Positions 27,730-36,748 of a DNA stretch of 64,000 nucleotides are shown piece by piece. A model generated the notes under the pieces. That model was not told the DNA's origin, did not search any database, and was given only the letters and a program-made list of their open reading frames with translations. How positions within the stretch are numbered: the stretch's first letter is position 1; the number at the start of each line of letters is the position of its first letter. Source of the DNA: Duganella sp. BJB476 (lineage in GTDB: Bacteria; Pseudomonadota; Gammaproteobacteria; Burkholderiales; Burkholderiaceae_D); the NCBI RefSeq assembly GCF_003416895.1, contig NZ_QVIO01000002.1, forward strand, positions 620,001 through 684,000, given 5' to 3'. A program made the translations under genes and the position numbers.

Positions 27730-28068
27730 ATGGCTCAATTCAAGCACCTCATCATCGGCGCGGCGCTGGCGGGCGCCGCGTTCGCCACCCAGGCGAACAC
27801 CACCACCACGCCGCCGCAGAACCTGCGCCTGCAGCAGGCGGAAATCGCCAGGGGCGATCCGCCGCGCTGGTACCAGGACGACGCCAGCCCGGCCGAGCAG
27901 TTGCGCACGCTGCGCAAGGAAATCGGCGCCGCGCTGGCCGAGGCCAACCTCGCCTGCAAGCAAGGCCCGGCCGCCGAACGCAGCGCCTGCATGAAAGAGG
28001 CGCGCGCCACCTATCAGCACGATATGGCGAACGCCGCGCAGATCCGCGCGGAGAACCACCCGCACTAA
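27730..28068 (+). CDS. Small secreted protein, function unknown
   Basis: A 112-residue protein with a signal peptide (about residues 1-23, ending ATQA). The mature part is helical with a Cys pair (NLACKQGP, SACMKEA) that could form a disulphide in the periplasm. ATG 27730 follows CGGAGG. It is the third gene after the glycine-zipper and DUF3309 genes and converges on the patatin gene with 3 bp between stops. No domain was recognised. Confidence 0.72.
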   Translation: MAQFKHLIIGAALAGAAFATQANTTTTPPQNLRLQQAEIARGDPPRWYQDDASPAEQLRTLRKEIGAALAEANLACKQGPAAERSACMKEARATYQHDMANAAQIRAENHPH

Positions 28069-28071
28069 GGC

Positions 28072-29235
28072 TTACGCCGCCCGCTCCTGGTCGTGCGCCG
28101 GCTGCCGCAACGGCGGCAGTTCGTGCACGACCAGCGGCGTATCTTCCGTCACAAAGCTCAACCAGCCGGCCGCCTTGATGGCGCGCAGCGCATCCTGGTA
28201 GCCCTGGTCCCAGCGCCATTCGATCGAGCCCTTGGAGAAGTTGATGTCCTTGGCCGCCATATTCCAGTCGCGCCCCGCATACGCCAGCCGCACCACGTGC
28301 AGCGTGCTGTCGCCGCCCAGCCCGGCCAGTTCCTGCATGCCCTGCGCCGACTTGGCGCGCTCCGGCAATTCTCCATACAGCTCGCGCAGCTTCTGCTTCA
28401 GCTTGTGCGTGGCGACGTAATCCTGCAGGTGACGCTTGGAACGCGAGGCGAAGCTCACATCCTTCTGCCGCGTCTGCACTTCGTCCAGCGTGGTCGGCTC
28501 CGGGCCGTCGGCGTTCCACAAGTCCACCATGAAGCACAGCGTGTCGACATGCTCGTTATCGTCCAGCACGGTTTCCAGCGGCGTGTTGGAATACAGGCCG
28601 CCATCCCAGTACAGGTCGCCGTCGATGCGCACCGGCGGAAAGCCCGGCGGCAAGGCGCCGCTGGCGCGCACATGGTCGGCGCACAGCGTCTGCTCACGGT
28701 TGTCGAAGCTGCGCAACGTGCCGCAGGTGACCTTGAGCGCATTGACCGTCAGCCGCATGCCGCCCGGCGCGTTCAGGTAGTCGAAGTCGATCAGGCGCTT
28801 GAGCGTGTCGCCCAGCTCGCTGGTGTCGTAGAAGCTGGCCTGCTCGGGCGCGACGGCGGTCCCCATGGCGAACGGACTCATGAAGCGCGGCTTGAAGAAG
28901 CCCGGCACGCCGCGCATCACGGTGTCCCAGGTTTGCAGCAGCACGTTGGAGCGCCGCTGCATGTCCGGCACCCGGCTCATGTCGTAGCTGTCGCGGTGGG
29001 CCACGCCGTCCCAGAATTCCTTGAGGCGGCTCAGGCGGGTCTCGTGCGGATTGCCGGCCAGGATGGCGGCGTTGATCGCGCCGATCGAGGTGCCGACGAT
29101 CCAGTCCGGCGCCAGGCCGTGTTCGTGCATCGCCTGGAACACGCCGGCCTGGTAAGCGCCCAACGCGCCGCCGCCCTGCAACACCAGGACCACGCGCAAG
29201 CGCTGGGGATTCAATTCGGGTATAGCACTGCTCAT
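28072..29235 (-). CDS. Patatin-like phospholipase (with DUF3734 tail)
   Basis: A 387-residue patatin-family lipid acyl hydrolase. It has the oxyanion motif GGGALGAYQAG, the Ser nucleophile in GTSIGAINAAI, and the Asp of the dyad in YWDGGLYSNTP. The C-terminal about 120 residues match the DUF3734 style extension. It is likely cytoplasmic or membrane-associated (no signal). ATG 29235 is preferred because it has GGAG seven bases upstream; the ATG at 29247 supplies that site. It is last in a minus-strand series but separated from the gene before it by a terminator. Confidence 0.88.
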   Translation of the reverse strand: MSSAIPELNPQRLRVVLVLQGGGALGAYQAGVFQAMHEHGLAPDWIVGTSIGAINAAILAGNPHETRLSRLKEFWDGVAHRDSYDMSRVPDMQRRSNVLLQTWDTVMRGVPGFFKPRFMSPFAMGTAVAPEQASFYDTSELGDTLKRLIDFDYLNAPGGMRLTVNALKVTCGTLRSFDNREQTLCADHVRASGALPPGFPPVRIDGDLYWDGGLYSNTPLETVLDDNEHVDTLCFMVDLWNADGPEPTTLDEVQTRQKDVSFASRSKRHLQDYVATHKLKQKLRELYGELPERAKSAQGMQELAGLGGDSTLHVVRLAYAGRDWNMAAKDINFSKGSIEWRWDQGYQDALRAIKAAGWLSFVTEDTPLVVHELPPLRQPAHDQERAA

Positions 29236-29247
29236 CTGTGACTCCAA

Positions 29248-29274
29248 TAAAAAAACGCCGCAGTTGCGGCGTTT
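29248..29274 (-). terminator. Rho-independent terminator between membrane operon and patatin gene
   Basis: On the minus strand, perfect 10-bp stem AAACGCCGCA / TGCGGCGTTT with a 2-base loop, followed by a T run. It ends the operon that begins upstream (29281-30348 or further). Confidence 0.88.
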
Positions 29275-29280
29275 GGGGGA

Positions 29281-29646
29281 CTACTCCTGCTCCGGCGCGG
29301 GTTTGCGCCGCAACAGCCACGCCATGCCGAGGCCGGCGGCCAGGGCCACGCCGATGGCCGGCTTGACCAGGCGCTTGCGGGCGATATACGAACCCACCGT
29401 CAGCGCATACGGCAGCAAGGACTTGAAGTTGACACTCTTCAGTCCACCCGGCTGCAACAGGCCGCCGAGGCGGGCCTGGGCCATGCCGATGGCCTGCTCG
29501 ACGGCGCCATGAAACATGGCGTCCGGCTGCAAGGCATTGCCGACCAGCGCCTTGGCATGCACCACCTTGATGCGATACAGCTCGCCTTCGCGTATCAGGC
29601 GCTGCTTGTCTGCCTCGACGGCGGCGCGTTCAGCTTCTTTGCTCAT
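29281..29646 (-). CDS. Small membrane-anchored protein, function unknown
   Basis: A 121-residue protein with a charged N-terminal half and one C-terminal membrane helix (VKPAIGVALAAGLGMAWLL) ending in RRKPAPEQE. It is 12 bp after the holin-like gene in the same operon. This matches the YqjK-like position in the YqjC-YqjD-YqjE-YqjK set of E. coli. The match is positional and by general shape only. Confidence 0.7.
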   Translation of the reverse strand: MSKEAERAAVEADKQRLIREGELYRIKVVHAKALVGNALQPDAMFHGAVEQAIGMAQARLGGLLQPGGLKSVNFKSLLPYALTVGSYIARKRLVKPAIGVALAAGLGMAWLLRRKPAPEQE

Positions 29647-29658
29647 CTGCTCTCCCGG

Positions 29659-30039
29659 TTACAACAGCATGTCGCGGTCGGACTTCAGTTCCGCCATCGT
29701 CGCCGGCATCGACAGTTTGCCGCTACGTATCATGCCGCGCGCGTACAGGATCAAGCCGATCGCGATCAGCAGGAACACGCCGGTGATGATGGGCAGGATC
29801 TTCCAGCCGATCGAGTCCCAGGCCAGGTAGGCGATCGTCACCGTGCCGTAGGCCAGCGCGAAGCAACCCGCCACCACGGCCAGCGCGAACACCAGCACCA
29901 GTTGCAGCAGGTGATTGCGCACCTGCGACAATTCCAGCGCGGCCAGCTCCAGCCGGGTCAGCACCAGGCCGATACTGTTGCGGGCAATATTGCCCAGCGA
30001 CGCGATCAAGCCCGGTGGACGGTTCATCTCATCGGACAC
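29659..30039 (-). CDS. Phage holin-like (YqjE/DUF1469) membrane protein
   Basis: A 126-residue inner-membrane protein with two long hydrophobic helices (LLQLVLVFALAVVAGCFAL; ILPIITGVFLLIAIGLIL). It is of the YqjE / Phage_holin_3_6 type found beside DUF883 proteins. It follows the DUF883 gene by 6 bp. The family is linked to stress or stationary phase in Enterobacteria. No holin activity is implied. Confidence 0.82.
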   Translation of the reverse strand: MSDEMNRPPGLIASLGNIARNSIGLVLTRLELAALELSQVRNHLLQLVLVFALAVVAGCFALAYGTVTIAYLAWDSIGWKILPIITGVFLLIAIGLILYARGMIRSGKLSMPATMAELKSDRDMLL

Positions 30040-30045
30040 GATGGA

Positions 30046-30348
30046 TTACTTGCGGCCGATGATGACGCCGATCAGCAGGCCGACGCCGGCGGCGGCGGCG
30101 ATCGAACGCCATGGGTTTTCCTTGACGTAGACATCGGCCTGCTTGGCCATTTCCTTGCTGGCGGCGACCGCGCTCTGCTGGGCTTCGTGGGCCTTGGCCA
30201 GCGCGGTGTCGAGCGCGCGCATGCCGCGGCCGCGCAGTTCTTCGGCTTTTTCGCCGGTCAGCGCGGTGGCGGCGGTGAACAATGCTTGCGCATCCTTAAC
30301 CAGAGTTTTCACGTCGTTATTCACGGTACTGATGTTTTGTTCCAGCAT
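30046..30348 (-). CDS. DUF883 (ElaB/YqjD-type) membrane-anchored protein
   Basis: A 100-residue protein. A helical cytoplasmic part (about residues 1-75) and the C-terminal ENPWRSIAAAAGVGLLIG anchor end in RK, the ElaB/YqjD pattern. In E. coli YqjD and ElaB bind ribosomes in stationary phase. ATG 30348 follows CAGGAG. It heads the 30348-29281 gene run. The ferritin-like gene lies 72 bp upstream on the same strand. Confidence 0.88.
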   Translation of the reverse strand: MLEQNISTVNNDVKTLVKDAQALFTAATALTGEKAEELRGRGMRALDTALAKAHEAQQSAVAASKEMAKQADVYVKENPWRSIAAAAGVGLLIGVIIGRK

Positions 30349-30420
30349 GATGGAGCTCCTGTTATGGTTGTGTGAAGTGAAAACTGTACAGCAAACTGCA
30401 AAATAGCCACTAACTGATCA

Positions 30421-30948
30421 TTATCCCAGCAAATCGCGCATATCGTCCGCGTGTTCCTCTTCCACCGCCATGATCTTGATCAACAAGTGGCGGGTGGTCG
30501 GGTCGGTCATGCCGATCTGTTCGATCATCTGGCGGTACGACTCAATGGCGACACGCTCGGCGATCAGGTTGGCTTTGATCATCGATTGCACATCGTCAGA
30601 TGCATCATACTCGGCATGGCTACGTGCGAGCAATGTTGCTGGATTGAAATCAGGTTGGCCATTCAACTGGATGATACGCTCAGCCAGCCAATCTGCGTGT
30701 TCCTGTTCCTGCATCGCATGCTCCAGGAACTCGGCCTTGATCGGGCCGTTGTCGCGCCCGGTCACCGTGTAGTAGTGGCGTTTGTAGCGCAGAATGCAGA
30801 CCAGTTCGGTGGCCAGCGCATCGTTGAGCATCTTGAGGACGGCCGCGCGGTCGCCCTGGTAGCCGGCCGTGACCGGGCCATCCTGCAGGTTGCGGGCGGC
30901 CGCGCGGATGGCCTCCTTGTCGATACCGGTGGGTGTGGATTCAGCCAT
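30421..30948 (-). CDS. Ferritin-like (bacterioferritin-type) protein
   Basis: A 175-residue four-helix ferritin-like protein. Metal ligands are visible as E-x-x-Y/H pairs: ATELVCILRYKRHYY, MQEQEHADWLAE, AERVAIESYRQMI and AVEEEHADDMRD. It is a diiron protein of the bacterioferritin/Dps-like superfamily, likely for iron storage or peroxide defence. It is 20 bp after the OmpA-type lipoprotein gene and so belongs to the operon starting at 32263. Confidence 0.88.
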   Translation of the reverse strand: MAESTPTGIDKEAIRAAARNLQDGPVTAGYQGDRAAVLKMLNDALATELVCILRYKRHYYTVTGRDNGPIKAEFLEHAMQEQEHADWLAERIIQLNGQPDFNPATLLARSHAEYDASDDVQSMIKANLIAERVAIESYRQMIEQIGMTDPTTRHLLIKIMAVEEEHADDMRDLLG

Positions 30949-30968
30949 GATCTGCTTTCCTTTCGTGG

Positions 30969-31862
30969 TTAGTGACGGGTGGCGATCGGCGCGCCGTTCT
31001 GCGACAGCACGATCTCGACGCGGCGGTTCAGCTGGCGGCTGCCGGCATCGCTGTTGCTGGCGACCGGGAAGGCTTCACCATAGCCGCGGGTGGCGATCTT
31101 GTCGCTCTTGACGCCCAGGCCGATCAGCGCGTTGCGCACCGATTCGGCGCGGCGCTGCGACAGCTCCAGGTTATGCGCGGCGCTGCCGGTGCTGTCGGTA
31201 AAGCCTTCGATCAGCACCGCGCTTTGCGGTTCCTGCAACAGCACGTCGGCCATCTTCTGCGCGGTGCGCATGCCTTCCGCGCTCAGCTCGGCGCGATCGA
31301 CGTTGAACAGCACGTCGCTCAGCGTGATGACGATGCCGCGGTCGGTCTGCTTGGCTTGCAGGTCGGCCAGCTGCTGTTGCAGCGCGGCGTTCTTGGCCGC
31401 TTCGTCGCGGGCGCTGTTGGCGGCGGCATCGGCCTGGGCGCGGGCGGCGTCGGCGTCAGCCTTGGCCAGGTTGGCTTGCGACTTGGCCTGGTTGGCTTCC
31501 ATCGTGCGCTGCTCCAGGCGGATCTCGTCGCGCTGGTGGCCGGCGTTGGCCATCTCGTTCTCGGCCTGTTTCTGTTTCGCCACTTCACGCGCGGTGGCGA
31601 TCTTCTGGCGGGCGATGTAGGCCAGCTTGTCGATCTCGTCCAGGCTTTCCTTCTTGGCGGCGGCGGCGTTGGCGCGGTCCAGCGCATCGGAGGCGGCCTT
31701 GAATTCCAGCGGCGCGTTGGCCGCGACCGACGGCGTGCTTTGCGCGGCCATGAAGTCGCCGCGGGTTTGATCCAGCAGGCTGGTGGTGGTCGGCGTGGTG
31801 CTGCAGGCGGCGAACATGATGGACAGCGCGAATACGGACGGAATGAGGTACAGGGATTTCAT
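30969..31862 (-). CDS. OmpA-type peptidoglycan-binding lipoprotein (DUF4398 + OmpA)
   Basis: A 297-residue lipoprotein (lipobox IMFAACST). A DUF4398-like helical part with Ala/Lys/Gln-rich coiled coil (about residues 40-170) precedes an OmpA domain (about 180-290: VLFNVDRAELS, LIEGFTDSTGSAAHN, LSQRRAESVRNAL, NRRVEIVLS). It links outer membrane and peptidoglycan. It follows the smaller DUF4398 lipoprotein gene by 11 bp. This pair with the ferritin-like gene makes one operon. Confidence 0.9.
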   Translation of the reverse strand: MKSLYLIPSVFALSIMFAACSTTPTTTSLLDQTRGDFMAAQSTPSVAANAPLEFKAASDALDRANAAAAKKESLDEIDKLAYIARQKIATAREVAKQKQAENEMANAGHQRDEIRLEQRTMEANQAKSQANLAKADADAARAQADAAANSARDEAAKNAALQQQLADLQAKQTDRGIVITLSDVLFNVDRAELSAEGMRTAQKMADVLLQEPQSAVLIEGFTDSTGSAAHNLELSQRRAESVRNALIGLGVKSDKIATRGYGEAFPVASNSDAGSRQLNRRVEIVLSQNGAPIATRH

Positions 31863-31873
31863 GGCGGAGCTCC

Positions 31874-32263
31874 TTATTGTTGGGTAGTGGCGTTGCTGCG
31901 GTTCAGTTCTTCACGCAGCGCGCGTATGCTTTGCTGCAGCTCGTCCGCCGCCATGGTGGCCTTGGTCGAGCTGGCCTTGCTCTGCGCCAGCTGGGCGTCG
32001 GCCGAAGCCTGGTTGGCCAGGTCCTGCGCGGTCTTGTAGTCCTTGGCGGCCAGCGCCTGGTTGGCGCGCATCAGTTTCTCGCGGGCCGATTGCATTTCCG
32101 CCGGTGCCAGGTCGGCGGCGCCGGCGCTGGTGGCGTTGGCGACGGCGGCGCGCGATACGGCGACGTCGGCGGTGGCCGGGGTTTTATCGCTGGCGCAGGC
32201 GCTCAGGCCCAGTACGGCGGCCACGGTGCACAGCAGGCTGAGACGGTATGGAATGGTGATCAT
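31874..32263 (-). CDS. DUF4398 lipoprotein
   Basis: A 129-residue lipoprotein (lipobox VLGLSACAS). The mature part is helical with the DUF4398 repeat-like stretch (APAEMQSAREKLMRANQAL, then DYKTAQDLANQASADAQLA). It is related to the N-terminal half of the next gene's product. ATG 32263 heads the minus-strand operon towards 30421. The 14-bp site at 32327-32340 lies 70 bp upstream. Confidence 0.85.
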   Translation of the reverse strand: MITIPYRLSLLCTVAAVLGLSACASDKTPATADVAVSRAAVANATSAGAADLAPAEMQSAREKLMRANQALAAKDYKTAQDLANQASADAQLAQSKASSTKATMAADELQQSIRALREELNRSNATTQQ

Positions 32264-32326
32264 TATTCTTCTCCTTAAAAATCATTCGGTAGGTTGACGT
32301 TATATGCCCTTGCCGATGCAGCCTCA

Positions 32327-32340
32327 GTACGGTGCCGCAC
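32327..32340. promoter_or_regulatory. GTACG-N4-CGCAC site 2 between DUF4398 operon and AsmA gene
   Basis: GTACGGTGCCGCAC lies between divergent starts at 32263 (minus) and 32401 (plus), about 70 bp from each. One position deviates from the perfect palindrome. Confidence 0.65.
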
Positions 32341-32400
32341 ATTGCACGCCAGGTGTGGGCTAGTAAAATAGCGCCACTCCAATAAGAAAACAGGCCAGTC

Positions 32401-34452
32401 ATGTCCCAGCTCCATCGCCGCACCCGCATCGCACTTGCCGTCGCCGGCGTCCTGGTCGCCGTGCCGGCCATCGCCGTCATCGTCCTGGTCAATTACGACT
32501 GGAACCGGGCGCGCCCATGGCTGAACGAGAAAGTCAGCGAAGCCATCGACCGTCCGTTCGCGATCCGCGGCGACCTGTCGCTGACCTGGGAACGCCAGGG
32601 CCACAGCGACGCCGACCGCACCTGGAGCGACTACCTGCCGCTGCCACACCTGGTGGCGCGCGACGTCCACGTCGGCAACCCGGCGGCCTGGCCGGCGCAG
32701 ATGGAGATGACCAGCGTCAGCCAGTTCTCCTTCTCGATCGACCTGCTGCCGCTGCTGGACCACAAGCTGTCGATCCCGGTGCTGCGCTTCGACAGCCCGG
32801 TGGTGCTGTTGCAGCGTAACGAGGACGGCCGCAACAACTGGACCTTCAAGCCGGCCGACAAGCCGTCGCCGTGGCAGCTGGACTTGCAGCGCGTGGTGTT
32901 CACCAAGGGCACGGTGCATTACGTCGACGCCATGACGCACGTGGACGCCGTCGCCGAGGTCGACACGCTGAACGCCGATCCGACCTACGGCGTGGCCTGG
33001 AAGGTGCGCGGCAAGTGGAACAAGCAGAACATCTCCGGCGGCGGCAAGGCCGGCGCCGTGCTGTCCCTGCAGCAGCAATCGACGCCCTACCCGCTGGCGG
33101 CCGACATCAACGTCGGCGGCACCAGCATCGCCATCGTCGGCACGCTGACCAAGCCGTCGGCGCTGGCCGCGCTGGACATGCGGCTGAAGGTGTCCGGCCC
33201 CAGCATGGCGCGCCTGTACGGCCTGACCGGCGTGCTGCTGCCGGAAACCCCACCCTTCGCCACCGAGGGCCACCTGACCGCCAACCTCGGCGCCCACGCC
33301 AGCCATTGGACCTACGACCAGTTCAGCGGCCGGGTCGGCCATTCCGACATCGGCGGCAAGTTCGAATACCGGTCCGGCCAGCCGCTGGCGCGGCCGCTGC
33401 TGACGGGCGCGGTGCAATCGAAGCTGCTGCAGTTTTCCGACCTGGGGCCGCTGATCGGCGCCGACTCCAACGCCAGCAAGGAGGCGCGCGGCGTGGCGCC
33501 GGTGCAGCCGGGCGACCGCGTGCTGCCGGTGGAGCCGTTCAAGACCGAGCGCTGGACCGCGCTGGACGCCAAGGTCGCCTTCAAGGCCCAGCACATCACG
33601 CGCGACAAGGACCTGCCGATCGCCAACCTCGACACCATGATCAATATGCAGGACGGCGTGCTGTCGCTGACGCCGATGAACTTCGACATCGCCGGCGGCC
33701 GCTTCACCTCCAACGTGCTGCTGGACGGCAGCGGCAAGCTCAACCCCAACGCCATCCGCGCCGAACTGAAGGCCGGCGCGCGCCACCTCAAGCTGCGCCA
33801 GCTGTTCCCGCGCATCGAGGAAATGCAGGCCACGGTGGGCGAGGTCAACGCCGACATCTCGCTGTCGGCCACCGGCAATTCGGTGGCTGGCCTGCTGGCC
33901 ACGTCGAACGGCGAACTCAAAGGCGTGATCAACGAAGGCAGCGTCAGCAAGCTGCTGCTGGAAGAGATGGGCCTGAACATCGGCAACGTCGTGTTGACCA
34001 AGGTGATCGGCGACAAGCAGGTCAAGCTCAACTGCATGGTGACCGACTTCGGCGTGACCAATGGCCTGATGCAGTCGCGCCTGTTCGTGGTCGACACCTC
34101 GGACGCCAAGATCGACATCTCCGGCACGGTCAACCTGGGCAACGAGAAAATGGACCTGACCCTGCGGCCCGACGCCAAGGGCTTGCGGGTGATCTCGCTG
34201 CGGGCGCCGATCTATGTGCGCGGCACCTTCAAGGATCCGGACATCAGCGTCGACAAGGGCGTACTGGCCTTGCGCGCCGGCGGCGCGCTGGCGCTGGCCG
34301 TGGTGGCGCCGGTGGCCGCCATCCTGCCGCTGATCAACGCCGGCCCCGGCGAAACCACCGGCTGCGCCACCCTGCTGGTCCAGCAAGGCGGCAAGCCGGT
34401 GGCGCCGCCGCCGGGCAAGACGCTGGCGCCGAAACCACCGCTGAAACACTGA
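32401..34452 (+). CDS. AsmA family protein
   Basis: A 683-residue AsmA-like protein. One N-terminal membrane helix (about residues 10-32) is followed by NYDWNRARPWLNEKVSEA, the usual AsmA opening, and a long beta-rich repeat region (about 40-620). The AsmA C-terminal block (DISGTVNLGNEKMDLTLRPD) is followed by a Pro-rich end. AsmA proteins bridge the periplasm and are thought to carry phospholipids or help outer-membrane assembly. It diverges from the DUF4398 operon across a shared regulatory site. A second, larger AsmA-type (DUF748) protein is at 53890-57369. Confidence 0.9.
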   Translation: MSQLHRRTRIALAVAGVLVAVPAIAVIVLVNYDWNRARPWLNEKVSEAIDRPFAIRGDLSLTWERQGHSDADRTWSDYLPLPHLVARDVHVGNPAAWPAQMEMTSVSQFSFSIDLLPLLDHKLSIPVLRFDSPVVLLQRNEDGRNNWTFKPADKPSPWQLDLQRVVFTKGTVHYVDAMTHVDAVAEVDTLNADPTYGVAWKVRGKWNKQNISGGGKAGAVLSLQQQSTPYPLAADINVGGTSIAIVGTLTKPSALAALDMRLKVSGPSMARLYGLTGVLLPETPPFATEGHLTANLGAHASHWTYDQFSGRVGHSDIGGKFEYRSGQPLARPLLTGAVQSKLLQFSDLGPLIGADSNASKEARGVAPVQPGDRVLPVEPFKTERWTALDAKVAFKAQHITRDKDLPIANLDTMINMQDGVLSLTPMNFDIAGGRFTSNVLLDGSGKLNPNAIRAELKAGARHLKLRQLFPRIEEMQATVGEVNADISLSATGNSVAGLLATSNGELKGVINEGSVSKLLLEEMGLNIGNVVLTKVIGDKQVKLNCMVTDFGVTNGLMQSRLFVVDTSDAKIDISGTVNLGNEKMDLTLRPDAKGLRVISLRAPIYVRGTFKDPDISVDKGVLALRAGGALALAVVAPVAAILPLINAGPGETTGCATLLVQQGGKPVAPPPGKTLAPKPPLKH

Positions 34453-34569
34453 AAGCCAGCGCAGCTCTGTGTGCGCTGCCGAACGGAATTGCCCTGAATT
34501 CTTGCGTACGCTGAGGTCATTGGTGCAGGCATTCCCTGCCGCGCCTCAATCAGTTGCAAGGAGAAAATC

Positions 34570-34794
34570 ATGAACAACATCAAACAGCTGGTATCGACCG
34601 CCGCCATCGTGGCGGCCACCCTGGGCCTGAGCGCATGCGCGGGCATGTCCAGCCAGGATAAAAGCACCGCCGTCGGCGCCGGCATCGGCGCGGTTGCCGG
34701 CTCGGTCCTGACCGGCGGCAGCGCTGTCGGCACCGTGGGCGGCGCAGCCGTCGGCGGCGTGATCGGCAACCAGGTCAACAAGCCGCCGCGTTAA
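34570..34794 (+). CDS. Small glycine-zipper lipoprotein (OsmB-like)
   Basis: A 74-residue lipoprotein (lipobox LGLSACAG). The mature part is a glycine-zipper (GAGIGAVAGSVLTGGSA, GGAAVGGVIGNQVN), like OsmB, an osmotically induced outer-membrane lipoprotein. ATG 34570 follows AAGGAG. A bidirectional terminator lies 20 bp after its stop. A left half-site GTACG of the shared motif is at 34506-34510. Confidence 0.85.
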   Translation: MNNIKQLVSTAAIVAATLGLSACAGMSSQDKSTAVGAGIGAVAGSVLTGGSAVGTVGGAAVGGVIGNQVNKPPR

Positions 34795-34813
34795 TCGGCT
34801 ATGGCATCAAAGC

Positions 34814-34842
34814 AAAAGCGGACCTGCGTGGTCCGCTTTTCT
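34814..34842. terminator. Bidirectional terminator between OsmB-like and Crp/Fnr genes
   Basis: Perfect 11-bp stem AAAAGCGGACC / GGTCCGCTTTT with loop TGCGT. T runs on both strands mean it can serve both convergent genes. Confidence 0.9.
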
Positions 34843-34864
34843 TTTGCCGTTCGGGTTTTTCGCG

Positions 34865-35614
34865 TTACAGAAAGACGTTCGCCATGCCAATGGCGCCGTC
34901 GTCCTTGACCAGTTCGTAGCAGCGGCAGGACGCCGCCTCCAGCCCGGCCGAATCGAGGATCTCGATATTGCCCCGGCTGTAGCTGATCAGTTTCTGATTT
35001 TGCAATGCGCTGGCGGCCTTGGTCACGCCCACGCGGCGCACGCCCAGCGCGTGCGCCAGGAACTCGTGGGTCAGGTGGAATTTCTCCGATTGCAGGCGGT
35101 CGCGCGTGATCAGCAGCGAACGCGCCAGGCGCGCTTCCAGCACGTGAAAACGGCTGCACACGGCGATCTGGATCGCCTGCGCCAGCAAGGTGTCGGTGTA
35201 GCGGTACAGCAGCCGCTGCAGCGAAGCGGTGCGCTTGAACTCGGCGCGAAAGGCGGCCGCCTCGATGCGGCTGGCGCGGCCGGCGCGTTGCACCACGGCG
35301 CGCACCAGCGCCTGCCCGTGGCCCAGCGCCACCGACGCGCCTATCATGCCCTCCTGCCCCACCGAGCCCACCTCCAGCGTCATGCGGCCTTCGGCCACCG
35401 CCAGCAGCGAGATCAGGCAGCCGATCGGAAAATAAATGTGGTCGACAGTCTGGCCCGGCTCGTACAGCACCTGGCCCGCTTCCAGCCGGACCGTGTCGCA
35501 TAGCGCCAACAGCCTGGAGCGATCGTCGTCCGGCAGGCCGGACAACAAGCGGTTCAGCGTGGGCCTGGCCTGCGCCCTGTCGTCGTCGGTAAAAATGGAG
35601 GGATGGGTATGCAT
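34865..35614 (-). CDS. Crp/Fnr-family transcriptional regulator
   Basis: A 249-residue regulator. An N-terminal cyclic nucleotide-binding-type beta-roll (about residues 35-155) is followed by a dimer helix and a C-terminal winged helix with LAHALGVRRVGVTKAASAL. It has no FNR-type Cys cluster and no canonical cAMP pocket that I can identify. ATG 35614 (MHTHPSIF) is chosen; the frame is open further 5', into the region with the regulatory site. A 14-bp GTACG-N4-CGCAC site lies 35 bp upstream of the start and could be an autoregulatory operator. Its regulon is probably the envelope block of this window (inference). Confidence 0.88.
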   Translation of the reverse strand: MHTHPSIFTDDDRAQARPTLNRLLSGLPDDDRSRLLALCDTVRLEAGQVLYEPGQTVDHIYFPIGCLISLLAVAEGRMTLEVGSVGQEGMIGASVALGHGQALVRAVVQRAGRASRIEAAAFRAEFKRTASLQRLLYRYTDTLLAQAIQIAVCSRFHVLEARLARSLLITRDRLQSEKFHLTHEFLAHALGVRRVGVTKAASALQNQKLISYSRGNIEILDSAGLEAASCRCYELVKDDGAIGMANVFL

Positions 35615-35648
35615 GGGACCAGCGTAAAGGCTGTGAATTGCCCTGTAT

Positions 35649-35662
35649 GTACGGTGACGCAC
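35649..35662. promoter_or_regulatory. GTACG-N4-CGCAC site 3 at the Crp/Fnr gene promoter
   Basis: GTACGGTGACGCAC lies between divergent starts of the Crp/Fnr gene (35614) and the poly-Gln glycine-zipper gene (35735). It would allow autoregulation. Confidence 0.6.
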
Positions 35663-35734
35663 GGAAGCAGGACAAGTCTTGAGGGAAAATCCGGGCTGCA
35701 ATCCACTACTCTAACCAATAACAGGACATACATC

Positions 35735-36391
<657 letters not shown>

Positions 36392-36405
36392 GTACGATAC
36401 CGTAC
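36392..36405. promoter_or_regulatory. GTACG-N4-CGTAC site 4 before the lmo0937-type gene
   Basis: GTACGATACCGTAC starts at the base after the previous gene's stop codon, 123 bp before the ATG at 36528. Confidence 0.65.
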
Positions 36406-36527
36406 AGAGACCCGCCCCGGCATTGCAGATAATGGCTACAAGATACGAACATGGCAACAGGGTTGCAGGTTCGAGATCGCAATCGATGACCAACATGGAC
36501 GTCGCATAACAACCTGAGGAGAGAATC

Positions 36528-36674
36528 ATGCTCTATACCATCGCTGTCGTTTTGCTTATCCTGTGGCTGCTAGGCCTGGTCACTTCCTACACCATCGGCG
36601 GATTTATCCACATCCTGCTGGTCGTTGCTATCATCATGGTGCTGCTGCGCCTGATTAGCGGACGCGGCGTGTAG
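36528..36674 (+). CDS. lmo0937-type small membrane protein
   Basis: A 48-residue protein of two short helices (LYTIAVVLLILWLLGLVTS; GGFIHILLVVAIIMVLL) ending ISGRGV, the pattern of the lmo0937 / DUF5670 family. ATG 36528 has a strong GAGGAGA site. It is common in stress-related gene groups of Proteobacteria. It has its own copy of the shared motif upstream. Confidence 0.82.
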   Translation: MLYTIAVVLLILWLLGLVTSYTIGGFIHILLVVAIIMVLLRLISGRGV

Positions 36675-36748
36675 CGCCACCTCTGTCAGCCTTTGAAGCG
36701 GCGCTCCACTTGACGGTGGCGCGCCGTTTTTCATTTTCAGGAGATCAC

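Noticed and set aside
32275..34449. 724-codon minus-strand frame opposite the AsmA gene
   Set aside because: Antisense shadow of the AsmA frame; His/Gln/Arg-rich with no recognisable fold.
34506..34519. Seventh copy of the GTACG-N4-CGYAC motif before the OsmB-like gene
   Set aside because: Only the left half GTACG is present; the right half reads GGTCA. Kept as a possible half-site only.
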